This document shows, in pieces, positions 16,595-25,283 of a stretch of DNA of 64,000 nucleotides. The position numbers and the translations under genes were made by a program. The stretch lies in assembly GCA_964442285.1 (NCBI GenBank), contig CAYTZH010000010.1, positions 61,994 to 125,993 of the forward strand, read 5' to 3'. Below the pieces are notes generated by a model. That model did no database searches and was not told the origin of the DNA. It saw only the letters and a program-made list of their open reading frames with translations. Origin of the DNA: CAYTZH01 sp964442285 (GTDB taxonomy: Bacteria > Myxococcota_A > UBA9160 > JAFDET01). Each line of letters begins with the position of its first letter. The first letter of the stretch is position 1.

Positions 16595-16607
16595 ACGGAA
16601 AATCCGT
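16595..16607. promoter_or_regulatory. Inverted repeat, candidate activator-binding site
   Basis: ACGGAAAATCCGT is a perfect 5-bp inverted repeat with a 3-bp spacer. It lies roughly midway between the two divergent -24/-12 elements, a position expected of an upstream activating sequence for a sigma-54 activator. Only position and symmetry support this. Confidence 0.35.
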
Positions 16608-16710
16608 TCCCACGTGCCGAACCAGTTCCCACAAGTGGAAGGGGTTTACATATGGGCCGAAGCCCGCAAACTCCGTTCGGCCGTGTGGGCCCTCGAGGGG
16701 AGGCCGCTGA

Positions 16711-16726
16711 CGGCACGGCGATCGCA
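16711..16726 (+). promoter_or_regulatory. Sigma-54 (-24/-12) promoter for the PrsR-like gene
   Basis: CGGCACGGCGATCGCA matches TGGCACG-N4-TTGCA except for the first base and one base of TT. GG and GC are spaced by 10 bases as required. The start would fall near 16737, about 49 bases before the ATG at 16786. If real, the activator gene is itself under sigma-54 control. Confidence 0.6.
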
Positions 16727-16785
16727 AAGCCTCCCGCGACCGGAACGTAGGGAAGCAGCCTCGTCCGCGGAGGAATGACGCCGGA

Positions 16786-18210
16786 ATGTCCGAGCCTTTT
16801 CGCGTTCTCGTGATCGACGACGATCCCGGGGTCCGCGACTACCTGGAGGCCCTGGTGACGCGCCAGGGCTACGAGGTCTTTGCCGCCGCGGGTGGTGAGG
16901 AGGCGCTGCAGTCCCTCGAGCAGAGCCGGCCCGACCTGGTGACCCTCGACGTGGTGCTGCCCGGCATGGATGGTCTCGAGACACTCCGCCAGCTCAAGCA
17001 GAAGCTGGCCGACGTGCCGGTCATCATGCTCTCGGGCCACGGCCAGGCCCGCACCATCGTCGAGGCCATGAAGCTCGGCGCCTCGGACTTCCTGCGCAAG
17101 CCGTTCGAGGTGGAGGAGCTCGAGCTGGCCTTCCAGAAGGCGCTCGAGAAGCGCGCCCTGAAGCAGGAGGTGGAGGACCTCCGGCGCCGCTCCCGGGGCG
17201 AGTCGGAGCGCATGATCCTCTTCGGGGACAACGAGAAGATGCGCGGGGTGCGCGAGATCATCGAGCAGGTCGCCGACACCGACATCACCGTCCTGATCCG
17301 GGGCCCGAGCGGCACCGGCAAGGAGGTGGTGGCCCGCAGCATCTTCGAGCTGTCGAGCCGTCGCGACCGTCCCTTCGTCAAGGTCAACTGCGCCGCGCTC
17401 CCCTCGGAGCTCCTGGAGAGCGAGCTCTTCGGCTTCGAGAAGGGGGCCTTCACGGGCGCCCAGAAGCGCAAGCTCGGCAAGTTCGAGTACGCGAACCACG
17501 GCACCATCTTCCTGGACGAGATCAGCGAGATGCACCCCAACCTCCAGGCCAAGCTCCTGCAGGTGCTCCAGGACGGGGAGTTCTCGCGCCTCGGCGGGGA
17601 GAGCGACATCCGCGTCGACACCCGGGTGCTGGCCGCCACCAACCGCAACCTGGAGGAGGCGGTGCGCGACGGGTCGTTCCGCGAGGACCTCTTCTACCGC
17701 CTCAACGTGGTCGCCATCCAGATCCCGCCGCTGCAGGATCGGCGCGACAGCATCCCGCTGCTGGTGGACCACTTCCTGCGCAAGTACAACGAGCAGTACA
17801 AGAAGGAGGTGAAGCAGCTCTCCTCCGAGACCCTGGCCGTATTCATGCAGTACGGCTGGCCCGGCAACGTCCGGGAGCTCGAGAACATGGTGAAGCGCAT
17901 GGTGGTGCTCGGGAACGAGGACACCGTGCTGGAGGACATCCGCCTCCAGGCTGCGCGGGCCGAGACCGCCGACGCGGAGGCCGACGACCCCCTGGACCTG
18001 ACCGAGCTCGACGCCGACCTGGCCGACGGCAAGGGCATCGACCTCAAGTCGATCGCCAAGCGGGCGGCCCAGCTGGCGGAGAAGCGGGTGATCGAGAAGG
18101 TGCTCGCCCAGACCCGGTGGAACCGCAAGGAGGCCGCCGAGCGTCTGCAGATCAGCTACAAGGCGCTGCTCTACAAGATGAAGGAGAACGGGCTCAGCGA
18201 GGGCCGCTGA
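16786..18210 (+). CDS. Sigma-54-dependent response regulator (PrsR-like, NtrC family)
   Basis: 474 aa. Receiver domain 1-120 with Asp11/12, phosphoacceptor Asp55 and Lys105. AAA+ domain with Walker A GPSGTGKE (173-180), GAFTGA (220-225, the loop that contacts sigma-54) and Walker B IFLDEIS near 244. The C-terminal Fis-type helix-turn-helix is NRKEAAERLQISYKALLYKM. Position at the head of an exosortase-type EPS locus matches PrsR, the response regulator of PEP-CTERM systems, which is known to act with RpoN on EPS and PEP-CTERM genes. Its usual kinase partner PrsK is not adjacent. Twenty-one bp separate it from the export lipoprotein gene. The facing -24/-12 promoters on both sides are its likely targets. 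Confidence 0.9.
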   Translation: MSEPFRVLVIDDDPGVRDYLEALVTRQGYEVFAAAGGEEALQSLEQSRPDLVTLDVVLPGMDGLETLRQLKQKLADVPVIMLSGHGQARTIVEAMKLGASDFLRKPFEVEELELAFQKALEKRALKQEVEDLRRRSRGESERMILFGDNEKMRGVREIIEQVADTDITVLIRGPSGTGKEVVARSIFELSSRRDRPFVKVNCAALPSELLESELFGFEKGAFTGAQKRKLGKFEYANHGTIFLDEISEMHPNLQAKLLQVLQDGEFSRLGGESDIRVDTRVLAATNRNLEEAVRDGSFREDLFYRLNVVAIQIPPLQDRRDSIPLLVDHFLRKYNEQYKKEVKQLSSETLAVFMQYGWPGNVRELENMVKRMVVLGNEDTVLEDIRLQAARAETADAEADDPLDLTELDADLADGKGIDLKSIAKRAAQLAEKRVIEKVLAQTRWNRKEAAERLQISYKALLYKMKENGLSEGR

Positions 18211-18231
18211 GCGCGTTTCCAGGGAGCCCCG

Positions 18232-18834
18232 ATGTCCAAGCGTTTCGGTCGGCGAATCCCCCTCGCCTGCATCCTGGTCGTCCTCGCCACGGCGTGCGCG
18301 AGCCGCGTGGTGCCCCCGCCCCCGGAAGTGGACGTGCTCGAGCGGGACACCTACGTGATCGGGCACTCCGACGTCCTGCGGATCGACGTCTGGAAGCAGC
18401 CCGAGCTCTCGGTGGCGAACGTGCCGGTGCGGCCCGACGGCAAGATCTCGGTGCCGCTGATCGACGACGTGCAGGCGGCGGGGCTGACGCCCGAAGAGCT
18501 CAAGGAGCTGCTCACCAAGGCGATGGCCGAGTACGTCACCGCGCCCGACGTCACCGTCCTCGTGATCGCGATCAACAGCAAGACCATCCACCTGATGGGC
18601 GAGATCGTGCGCCCCAACGCCTACATCGTCTCCCGGGACATGCGGGTGCTGGACGCCCTCGCCGTCGCCGGTGGGTTCACCGCCTACTCGAACAAGCGGC
18701 GGATCAAGATCCTGCGCCCGAGCCCCGCCGGCATCGCCGAGTACCGCTTCGACTACGAGGCCTATCTCGACGGCAAGACGCCCGAGGCGAACATCCTGCT
18801 CTATCCCGGCGACACCATCGTGGTGCCCGACTGA
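18232..18834 (+). CDS. Polysaccharide export lipoprotein (Wza/EpsA family, XrtA type)
   Basis: 200 aa. A lipoprotein signal peptide ends at LATAC with the acylated Cys22. The poly-export domain begins at YVIGHSDVLRIDVWKQPELS, followed by a soluble ligand-binding (SLBB) beta-grasp at about residues 115-165 (IHLMGEIVRPNAY) and the closing LLYPGDTIVVPD. These proteins form the periplasmic/outer-membrane exit for EPS. The short form lacking long C-terminal domains is typical of exosortase-linked loci. The beta-barrel gene starts 2 bp after its stop. Confidence 0.92.
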   Translation: MSKRFGRRIPLACILVVLATACASRVVPPPPEVDVLERDTYVIGHSDVLRIDVWKQPELSVANVPVRPDGKISVPLIDDVQAAGLTPEELKELLTKAMAEYVTAPDVTVLVIAINSKTIHLMGEIVRPNAYIVSRDMRVLDALAVAGGFTAYSNKRRIKILRPSPAGIAEYRFDYEAYLDGKTPEANILLYPGDTIVVPD

Positions 18835-18836
18835 CC

Positions 18837-20639
18837 ATGGGACGGGTCCAAGCTGTCGCCGCCTGCGCCTCGGCCGCGCTCCTGGTGCTCGGGTCTCCGG
18901 GCGCCGCGCACGAGGTCCAGATCGGCCTGCAGACGACCATGGACTACGACAGCAACATCTTCAACAGCGCCGGCGACGTGACCGACGACGGGATCTGGCG
19001 CTTCAGTCCCTCGATCCGGCTCCTCCACGAGCAGGGCGACTTCACCTACGACGTCCGCTTCGTCCCGCGCTTCGAGACTTTCATCGTCCAGTCGGATCTC
19101 GAGGCCTGGGACTACAACGTGGCGGCCCTCTTCGGCCTGCGGCTGGGCCCGCGGACGCAGATTCGGCTCTCCGAGCGCTTCCTCCAGACCCGCAGCCTCA
19201 ACCGCGCCGAGGTCCTCCTGACCCCGGAGGAGCAGGTCGAGCTCGGCGTAATCGGTCAGCCCGACATCGAGTTCAACCGCAACCTGACCAAGCAGAACGT
19301 AGTGGATCTCTCCCTCACCCACGGCTTCAGCGAGCGGCTCACGGGGAACCTCGTCGGGCAGTACTCGATCTTCATCCCGGAGTTGGAGAACAACTTCACC
19401 AGCAGCACGTACGCGGCCACCGGCAGCCTCGACTACGCCCTGACCCGGCGGACCAGCATCGGGGGCGGTCTCGGCTACACCCACCAGCTCTTCGAACAGA
19501 CGACCACGCAGGACACGACGACGACCGACTTCTATCGCCTGTTCGGCCGGCTCACCCACCAGATCGATCCGACCCTGACCGTGAGCCTGCAGGCCGGCCC
19601 CAGCTTCATCGACTCCGACACCGCGGACGACATCACCCAGCAGACGGTGCTCCGATTCCCGGCCCGCAACCTCACCACCAGCACCGAGCCGGACCGGCTG
19701 AACCTGCTCGACCCGGGGCTCTGCCCGACGCTCGACGACGGCACGCCGTTCAACGCCAACACCTGCGGAATCTTCCAGGGCAACCGGCGGCTCGAGTTCG
19801 AGCGGACACAGAACGTGATGATCCAGGGCGTCGCCGGCCAGGTGAACGGCTTCTACATCGACAGCCAGGTGCTGCGGACCGACGTCCTGGATCAGGTGGT
19901 CGACATCTCCCTGGTGGGCGATCGCCCCGATTCCGGCTCCAACATCACCTTCTTCGCCGCGGCCTCGGTCGTCAAGTCGTGGGAGACCGTGACCGCCGCG
20001 CTGCGCTACACCCGGCGGGACAGCGGCAGCAGCGGCTTCGGCACGAGCACGATCGTGGACACGGTCACGGGGACTCTCAGCTGGGAGCCCGCCCGCAAGT
20101 GGCGGCTCAGCCTGAGCGGGATCTGGACCCAGCAGTCGTCCGCCACCGAGCAGGCCGTCAACCGGGTCACCCTGCGGCCCCTGACCCTGCGCGAGCTCAA
20201 CGAGGAGTTCGGCGGGGTCCTCAACCCGGAGGAGAGCGCGAGCGCCATCCTGCGCGATCCGGACGACGACCTGGTGCTGCTGGTCGAGAACCTGAACAAC
20301 GGCCTTCCCGGCAACCCGCTCGGTCCGGACGGCGACGACCGCTTCGACCTGAGCGAGCTCCCGGACGCCCAGGAGCTCACGGACGAGGCCCTGGACACCG
20401 TGGTCGGGGCCGAGGTGGTCGCCCTGCGCCGGGTCACGATCGACGACGCCATCGACATCCAGACCTTCGGCGCCACGGTCCGGCTGGAGCGGGAGCTGAC
20501 CCGGCAGTCTCGGGTCTTCCTCGACCTCGCCTACCGCCGCCAGGACAGCGCCCGCGGAAGCGTCACCGGAGGCGTCGTCCTGAACACCTACAGGGCCAGC
20601 CTGGGATTCGTCTGGACGTTCGATCCCTGGCGGTTCTGA
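18837..20639 (+). CDS. Outer-membrane beta-barrel protein of the EPS/exosortase locus
   Basis: 600 aa. A signal peptide (about residues 1-24, ending GAAHE) precedes alternating amphipathic strands through the whole protein and a C-terminal strand ending in aromatic residues (FVWTFDPWRF), as in outer-membrane barrels. The position between export lipoprotein and chain-length gene matches the barrel of XrtA/PEP-CTERM loci (TIGR03016-like), though this one is longer than the usual roughly 450 aa. A loop with DPGLCPTLDDG and NTCGIF holds two Cys that could pair. Probably the outer-membrane partner for polymer export; no direct evidence. Confidence 0.8.
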   Translation: MGRVQAVAACASAALLVLGSPGAAHEVQIGLQTTMDYDSNIFNSAGDVTDDGIWRFSPSIRLLHEQGDFTYDVRFVPRFETFIVQSDLEAWDYNVAALFGLRLGPRTQIRLSERFLQTRSLNRAEVLLTPEEQVELGVIGQPDIEFNRNLTKQNVVDLSLTHGFSERLTGNLVGQYSIFIPELENNFTSSTYAATGSLDYALTRRTSIGGGLGYTHQLFEQTTTQDTTTTDFYRLFGRLTHQIDPTLTVSLQAGPSFIDSDTADDITQQTVLRFPARNLTTSTEPDRLNLLDPGLCPTLDDGTPFNANTCGIFQGNRRLEFERTQNVMIQGVAGQVNGFYIDSQVLRTDVLDQVVDISLVGDRPDSGSNITFFAAASVVKSWETVTAALRYTRRDSGSSGFGTSTIVDTVTGTLSWEPARKWRLSLSGIWTQQSSATEQAVNRVTLRPLTLRELNEEFGGVLNPEESASAILRDPDDDLVLLVENLNNGLPGNPLGPDGDDRFDLSELPDAQELTDEALDTVVGAEVVALRRVTIDDAIDIQTFGATVRLERELTRQSRVFLDLAYRRQDSARGSVTGGVVLNTYRASLGFVWTFDPWRF

Positions 20640-20687
20640 GGCATCTCTCCCCCCAACTCCGCGGAAAAGCAGGCGAAAAGGACGACC

Positions 20688-22328
20688 ATGAACGCGCAAG
20701 AGGGTCTTCAGCTTCCGGATCTCCGAGGAATGCTCACCCGGCGTGCCCCCGTGGCTGCCGCCGTGGCCGGGGCGGTCTTCCTGCTCTCCATCGTCCTGGC
20801 CGCCGTGCTGCCGAACCAGTACGAGGCCTCCACGACCATCCTCGTCGAGCCCCAGACCATCTCGACGCAGCTGGTCGAGGCCCAGATGGCCAGCACCGAC
20901 CTCAACGCGCGCCTCCACCTGATGTCCATGCAGATCCTCTCGCGGCCCCGGCTCTCGCGGATCATCGACGACCTCGATCTCTACGAGGACGAGTCGGAGC
21001 AGATGACCCGGGCCGAGGTCATCGAGCTGATGCGGGACCAGATCCGGGTGGAGCCGGTGCTCCCGGAGCTCGAGCAGACCCTCCGCACCGTCCGCCGCGA
21101 CATCCAGATCAACACCTTCCGGCTCTTCTTCCAGAGCGATCGGGCGGCGCTGGCCGCCAAGGTGGCCAATCGGCTGGCGAGCGACTTCACCGACGAGCAC
21201 ATCCGCGAGCGGGTGAACGTCACGAGCGACACCGCGGAGTTCATCGAGGCGGAGCTCGCCCGGCTGGCCGTCCAGATCCAGGACGTGGAGAGCCGCATCG
21301 CCCAGGTGAAGGCGGAGAACCCGGGCAAGCTCCCCGAGGACTTCAGCGCCAACCAGCGGCTGTACGAGCGGGCCGTGGACAACCTGCGCCTCGCCCAGCG
21401 GAAGCTGGCGGAGGCCGAGAGCGACGAGGCCTTCTATCGGCAGCAGGCCGCCGTTTCGTCGAACGTCTATCCCCAGGACGCCGCGAGCCCCGAGCGCCGG
21501 CTCGACCTGCTCGAGCTCCAGCTCGCCGAGTACCTCTCCCGCGGGCTGACGGAGAAGCACCCGGACATCGTGGCGACCCGCCTGGAGATCGAGCAGGTGA
21601 AGCGCACCGTCGCCGCCGGGGCCGACCTGGAGGGTGGCGAGCCGCCCAAGAGCGTGGCCCAGCAGACCGCCGAGTCCGAGCAGCGCCGGGCGGCCCTCCA
21701 GGTGCGCGCGACCCAGGAGGAGATCGGCCGGCTCGAGGCGCAGGTGGCGGAGGTGCAGACCCGCATGGCGGAGACGCCCCGGGTCGCGGAGCAGCTGGCG
21801 GCCCTGGAGCGCGACTACGAGCATCTGTTCGAGAGCTTCCAGAGCTACAGCAACAAGCGTCTCGAGGCGGCGGTCTCGGCGAACATGGAGCGGCGCCAGA
21901 AGGGCGAGCAGTTCCGGGTGCTGGAGCAGGCCGTTCCGCCCCCGAGCCCCACTTCGCCGAACCGGCCGTTGATCGTGCTGCTGGGGCTGTTCCTGGGCGT
22001 GGCCCTGGGCGCGGGCGTCGGCGTCCTGATGGAGGCCGCGGACCCCTCGTTCCACGTGGCCCGGGACCTCCAGACCGCCTTCCGGATCCCGGTGCTGGCC
22101 CAGATCCCGAACATCTTCCTGGAGTCGGACCGGGTGGCCCAGCGCCGTCGGCGGGCCGTGGTGGCGGCCGCCACGGTGGCGATCGTCGGCGTGGTGCTGA
22201 TGGGCGCGGCCGCCGGCTACTTCGTGGTGAACGGGGCACCGGGATGGCTCAGCGGCGGCGACGAGGCCGAGCAGTCGGAGCCGGCGCCGGACGCGGCGGC
22301 CCTCGCGGGGCCGGGGCGGACGGTCTAG
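20688..22328 (+). CDS. Polysaccharide chain-length determinant / co-polymerase (Wzz/GumC-like)
   Basis: 546 aa. An N-terminal membrane helix (about residues 23-44, AVAGAVFLLSIVLAAVLP) is followed by the Wzz domain (PNQYEASTTILVEPQ), a long periplasmic coiled coil (about 190-400) and a second helix (LIVLLGLFLGVALGAGVGVLME), then the PxxP-like cytoplasmic stretch and VLAQIPN. A third hydrophobic helix near 487-508 and an acidic tail are extra to the common two-helix pattern. It sets polymer length with the CpsD-like kinase encoded two genes downstream. ATG follows an AGGACGACC leader. Confidence 0.9.
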   Translation: MNAQEGLQLPDLRGMLTRRAPVAAAVAGAVFLLSIVLAAVLPNQYEASTTILVEPQTISTQLVEAQMASTDLNARLHLMSMQILSRPRLSRIIDDLDLYEDESEQMTRAEVIELMRDQIRVEPVLPELEQTLRTVRRDIQINTFRLFFQSDRAALAAKVANRLASDFTDEHIRERVNVTSDTAEFIEAELARLAVQIQDVESRIAQVKAENPGKLPEDFSANQRLYERAVDNLRLAQRKLAEAESDEAFYRQQAAVSSNVYPQDAASPERRLDLLELQLAEYLSRGLTEKHPDIVATRLEIEQVKRTVAAGADLEGGEPPKSVAQQTAESEQRRAALQVRATQEEIGRLEAQVAEVQTRMAETPRVAEQLAALERDYEHLFESFQSYSNKRLEAAVSANMERRQKGEQFRVLEQAVPPPSPTSPNRPLIVLLGLFLGVALGAGVGVLMEAADPSFHVARDLQTAFRIPVLAQIPNIFLESDRVAQRRRRAVVAAATVAIVGVVLMGAAAGYFVVNGAPGWLSGGDEAEQSEPAPDAAALAGPGRTV

Positions 22329-22343
22329 GAGGCGGGGCGGCCG

Positions 22344-23240
22344 ATGTACCTGGAGTACTACGGGCTCGTCCGAGGGCCCTTCGAGATGACGCCCGACCCG
22401 TCCTTCCTCTACCTGGGGGAGACCCACCGGGAGGGGCTGGCGACCCTCGTCTACGGCGTCCGCTCCCGGAAGGGCTTCCTCCTGCTCACCGGCGAGGTGG
22501 GGACCGGGAAGACCACGCTGCTCCACGCCCTGCTCTCCCAGCTCGACGCCAGCACCGCCTCGGCCTTCATGTTCAACCCCCGACTCGAGCCCCTGGACTT
22601 CTTCCGGATGCTCTTCGACGAGTACGGGCTGGAGGAGGGGTGCGAGACCAAGGCCGAGTACCTGATGGCGCTCAACCGCTTCCTGATCGAGCGGCTCGAG
22701 CGCGACCAGCCCACCCTGCTCATCGTGGACGAGGCGCAGAACCTCTCGCCCGAGATGCTCGAGGAGATCCGGCTGCTCTCCAACCTGGAGACCTCCACCT
22801 CGAAGCTCATCCAGATCATGCTGGTGGGACAGCCGGAGCTGAAGGAGCTGCTCGCCCGTCCCGAGCTGCGCCAGCTCCGGCAGCGAATCGTGCTCCGGCA
22901 CCACCTGCGTCCGTTCGATGCAGAGGAGACCACCTCCTATGTGCAGGAGCGGCTGCGACTTGCGGGCTACACGGGAAAGGGGATCTTCAAGCGTTCGGCG
23001 CTGGCGGCGCTGTACGAGGTCACGGGGGGCGTCCCCCGGCTCGTCAACGTCGTCTGCGACGGGGCTCTGCTGCTCGGCTACGCCCGGGATTGGAGCACCC
23101 TCGGACGCGAGGCCATCCTCGAGGTGGCTCGGGATCTGGACTTGATCGAGGCGGGGGCGTCCCCTGCGGGGACCCCGGCTTCCGGAGAGTCGGGCCGAGG
23201 GGAACGGCGCCGACGCGGCCTATTCGGGATGTTCCGCTGA
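22344..23240 (+). CDS. XrtA-system-associated AAA ATPase (ExeA-like)
   Basis: 298 aa. It starts MYLEYYGLVRGPFEMTPDP, the standard opening of this family. Walker A is GEVGTGKTT (50-58), Walker B LLIVDEAQNL (Asp129, Glu130), with a sensor at IMLVGQPEL. A basic C-terminal tail (RGERRRRGLFGMFR) may contact membrane or nucleic acid. The ATPase is a fixed member of exosortase/EPS loci (TIGR03015-type); its substrate is not established. It lies 15 bp after the chain-length gene and 22 bp before the kinase gene. Confidence 0.92.
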   Translation: MYLEYYGLVRGPFEMTPDPSFLYLGETHREGLATLVYGVRSRKGFLLLTGEVGTGKTTLLHALLSQLDASTASAFMFNPRLEPLDFFRMLFDEYGLEEGCETKAEYLMALNRFLIERLERDQPTLLIVDEAQNLSPEMLEEIRLLSNLETSTSKLIQIMLVGQPELKELLARPELRQLRQRIVLRHHLRPFDAEETTSYVQERLRLAGYTGKGIFKRSALAALYEVTGGVPRLVNVVCDGALLLGYARDWSTLGREAILEVARDLDLIEAGASPAGTPASGESGRGERRRRGLFGMFR

Positions 23241-23262
23241 GCGGAGCCCGGGGAGCAGAGCC

Positions 23263-24117
23263 ATGGCCAAGGTATACGATGCCCTGCGAAGGGCGGAGGA
23301 GCAGCGGCAGAGCCGCGCCGGAGAGGCCCAACAGCCCGGGGTGGCCGCCCCCCTGAAGTGGGAGCCCCCGGCCTCGGCCGCCAAGGTGTCCAAACCGCCG
23401 TTCTGGCAGGTCTGGCGCCGCTTCCGCCGCCGCGCCGCGCCCGCCGACGTCGGCGGCGACGTGAACAAGCGCCGCATCTCCCTGCTCCAGCCCGACTCCT
23501 TCGTGGCCGAGCAGTTCCGCACCCTGCGCGCCCGGATCGACTCCATCGCGGCCGAGCGACCCATCCGCACGGTGGTCGTGACCAGCCCCATGGCGGGGGA
23601 GGGCAAGAGCACCGCGGCGATCAACCTGGCCCTGGTCACGGCCATGCAGCTGGAGCGCCGGGTCTGCCTCGTGGACTGCGACATGCGCAAGCCCAAGGTC
23701 CACCGGGCCCTGGGTCTGCAGCCCGAGGTGGGGCTGGCCGAGGTGCTCTCCGGCGAGGCGCCGCTCGAGAAGGCCCTGATCCCCGTAGAGGGCGTCGGTC
23801 TGCAGGTCCTCGCGGTGCGGCGGCAGCCGTCGAACCCCGCGGAGCTCCTCACCACGGACCGGATGCGGGAGACCATCGAGGAGCTTGCGCGCAGCTTCGA
23901 TCGCGTCATCCTGGACACCCCCGCGGCCCTGGCGCTCCCGGACGCCAAGATCGTGAGCGACCTCTGCGACGGGATCGTGATGGTCGTGCGGGCGGACGTG
24001 ACCCCGCAGCAGGACGTGGAGTCCACGCTCGACTTCCTGGACCGCCGGCGGCTGCTGGGCCTGGTCCTCAACGGAGCCGAGGTCCCCCAGGGGCGCTACG
24101 CTTACTACCCCGGCTGA
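23263..24117 (+). CDS. CpsD/CapB-family tyrosine kinase
   Basis: 284 aa. N-terminal MAKVYDALRRAEEQ is the interaction segment usual in this family. Walker A is MAGEGKST, Walker A' CLVDCDMRKPKVH, and Walker B VILDTPAALAL. The C-terminus is short and ends GRYAYYPG, giving three candidate autophosphorylation tyrosines instead of a longer Tyr cluster. BY-kinases control polymer length by cycling phosphorylation with the Wzz-like partner encoded upstream. ATG with GGGGAGCAGAGCC upstream. Confidence 0.9.
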   Translation: MAKVYDALRRAEEQRQSRAGEAQQPGVAAPLKWEPPASAAKVSKPPFWQVWRRFRRRAAPADVGGDVNKRRISLLQPDSFVAEQFRTLRARIDSIAAERPIRTVVVTSPMAGEGKSTAAINLALVTAMQLERRVCLVDCDMRKPKVHRALGLQPEVGLAEVLSGEAPLEKALIPVEGVGLQVLAVRRQPSNPAELLTTDRMRETIEELARSFDRVILDTPAALALPDAKIVSDLCDGIVMVVRADVTPQQDVESTLDFLDRRRLLGLVLNGAEVPQGRYAYYPG

Positions 24118-24170
24118 TCGCGGCGGACATTCCCGACGGCGGCCGCGGACCCGTCGCCACGGAGCACTCG

Positions 24171-25283
24171 GTGAAGGCATCGGTCGACCTCGGCGCGCTC
24201 CTGGTCTCCTTCGTCGTAGCCCTGACCGTGGCCGCCCTGGCCACGCCCATCGTCTCGCGCCTGGCGCGCGCCTTCGAGGTCATCGACAAGCCGGGCGAGC
24301 GCAAGGTGAACGAGCGGGCCAACATCCCCCTGCTCGGGGGCATCGCGGTGGCCCTGGGCGTCTTCGTCGGGCTCTCCGTGGCCGTGCTGCTCACCGGCGA
24401 CCAGGTCGAGTACCGGGAGCACCTCGAGGCCCTGCTGATCGGCGGGACGCTCCTGCTCGGGATCGGGGCCTACGACGATCGCTTCGCACTCCCCGCCACG
24501 CCCAAGTTCGCGGTGCAGATCGCCGTGGCGGCCATCGCCATCTACTACGGCTTCTCGATCGCCTACTTCCGGGATCCGCTCACCCAGACCTCCTGGGCCC
24601 TGCCCACGGCCGTGGTCTGGATCCTCACGACCCTGTGGATCGTGGGGATCACCAACGCCATGAACCTGATCGACGGCCTGGACGGGCTGGCCACCGGCGT
24701 GGGGGCCATCATCGCGGCCACCCTCACCCTGGTCTGCTACCAGGCGGGTGAGCCCCTGGGCGTGTATCTCGGCGTCGTCTTCGTCGGGGCCCTGCTCGGG
24801 TTCCTGCCCTTCAACTTCCAGCCCGCGCGCATCTTCCTGGGCGACACCGGGGCGCTGTTCATCGGCTACGTCCTGGCACTGCTGGCCCTGGAGGGCTACC
24901 GGAAGTTCTCCGTGCTGACCTTCGTCGTCCCCATCCTGGCGCTGGCCGTGCCGCTCCTCGACACGGTCCTCTCGGTGCTGCGCCGGCTGCGACGCGGGAA
25001 GAACCCCTTCACGGCGGACCGCCTGCACATGCACCACCGCCTGCTGCAGTCCGAGGGCTCCCAGCGGGCTGCCGTGCTCTCGATCTACTTCCTCACGGCC
25101 TGCTTCTGCGTGATCGCCCTCTCGTTCACGAACCTGGAGGGCTTCGCGGCGATCGTGTTCCTGGCGGCCGTGATCCTGCTGACCATCCGCCTGCTCCGGA
25201 ACCTCGGCTTCTTCGACCCGCCGCCCGACGAGGGCGAGCCGGCGCCGCGGGCGGCGGCGTCCGGGGAGGGCAAGGGGTCGTGA
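24171..25283 (+). CDS. WecA/MraY-family undecaprenyl-phosphate sugar-1-phosphate transferase
   Basis: 370 aa, about ten membrane helices. Family motifs: YDDRFALPATPKF (Asp pair for Mg), TNAMNLIDGLDGLATG, IFLGDTGALFIGY and the HxH-type DRLHMHHRLLQ. It transfers HexNAc-1-phosphate to undecaprenyl phosphate, starting repeat-unit synthesis. No ATG is available before the first helix; the GTG at 24171 has GGAG 8 bases upstream. It is the first of five genes joined by 4-bp overlaps (wecA-like, gmd, epimerase, ugd, manC). The only polymer-initiating transferase in the window. Confidence 0.9.
   Translation: MKASVDLGALLVSFVVALTVAALATPIVSRLARAFEVIDKPGERKVNERANIPLLGGIAVALGVFVGLSVAVLLTGDQVEYREHLEALLIGGTLLLGIGAYDDRFALPATPKFAVQIAVAAIAIYYGFSIAYFRDPLTQTSWALPTAVVWILTTLWIVGITNAMNLIDGLDGLATGVGAIIAATLTLVCYQAGEPLGVYLGVVFVGALLGFLPFNFQPARIFLGDTGALFIGYVLALLALEGYRKFSVLTFVVPILALAVPLLDTVLSVLRRLRRGKNPFTADRLHMHHRLLQSEGSQRAAVLSIYFLTACFCVIALSFTNLEGFAAIVFLAAVILLTIRLLRNLGFFDPPPDEGEPAPRAAASGEGKGS

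Larger units (their letters stand above)
16409..16785. promoter_or_regulatory. Divergent regulatory spacer between wecB and the PrsR-like gene
   Basis: 377 bp without a convincing gene. It is more AT-rich than its surroundings in the middle and contains two outward-facing -24/-12 elements (minus strand 16497-16481, plus strand 16711-16726), a perfect inverted repeat ACGGA-AAA-TCCGT at 16595-16607, a CACGTG palindrome at 16611-16616 and CCAC-AA-GTGG at 16629-16638. The inverted repeats lie 80-145 bp from both promoters, a usual distance for enhancer sites of NtrC-type activators. Binding by the adjacent activator is inferred. Confidence 0.65.

Noticed and set aside
16775..16785. ATG at 16775 as start of the PrsR-like gene
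   Set aside because: It is in a different frame from the receiver domain; the ATG at 16786 is the first in frame.
18671..23356. A 1561-codon plus-strand open frame over the EPS genes
   Set aside because: It is frame-shifted against five recognisable proteins and has Arg/Pro/Gly-rich composition without domains.
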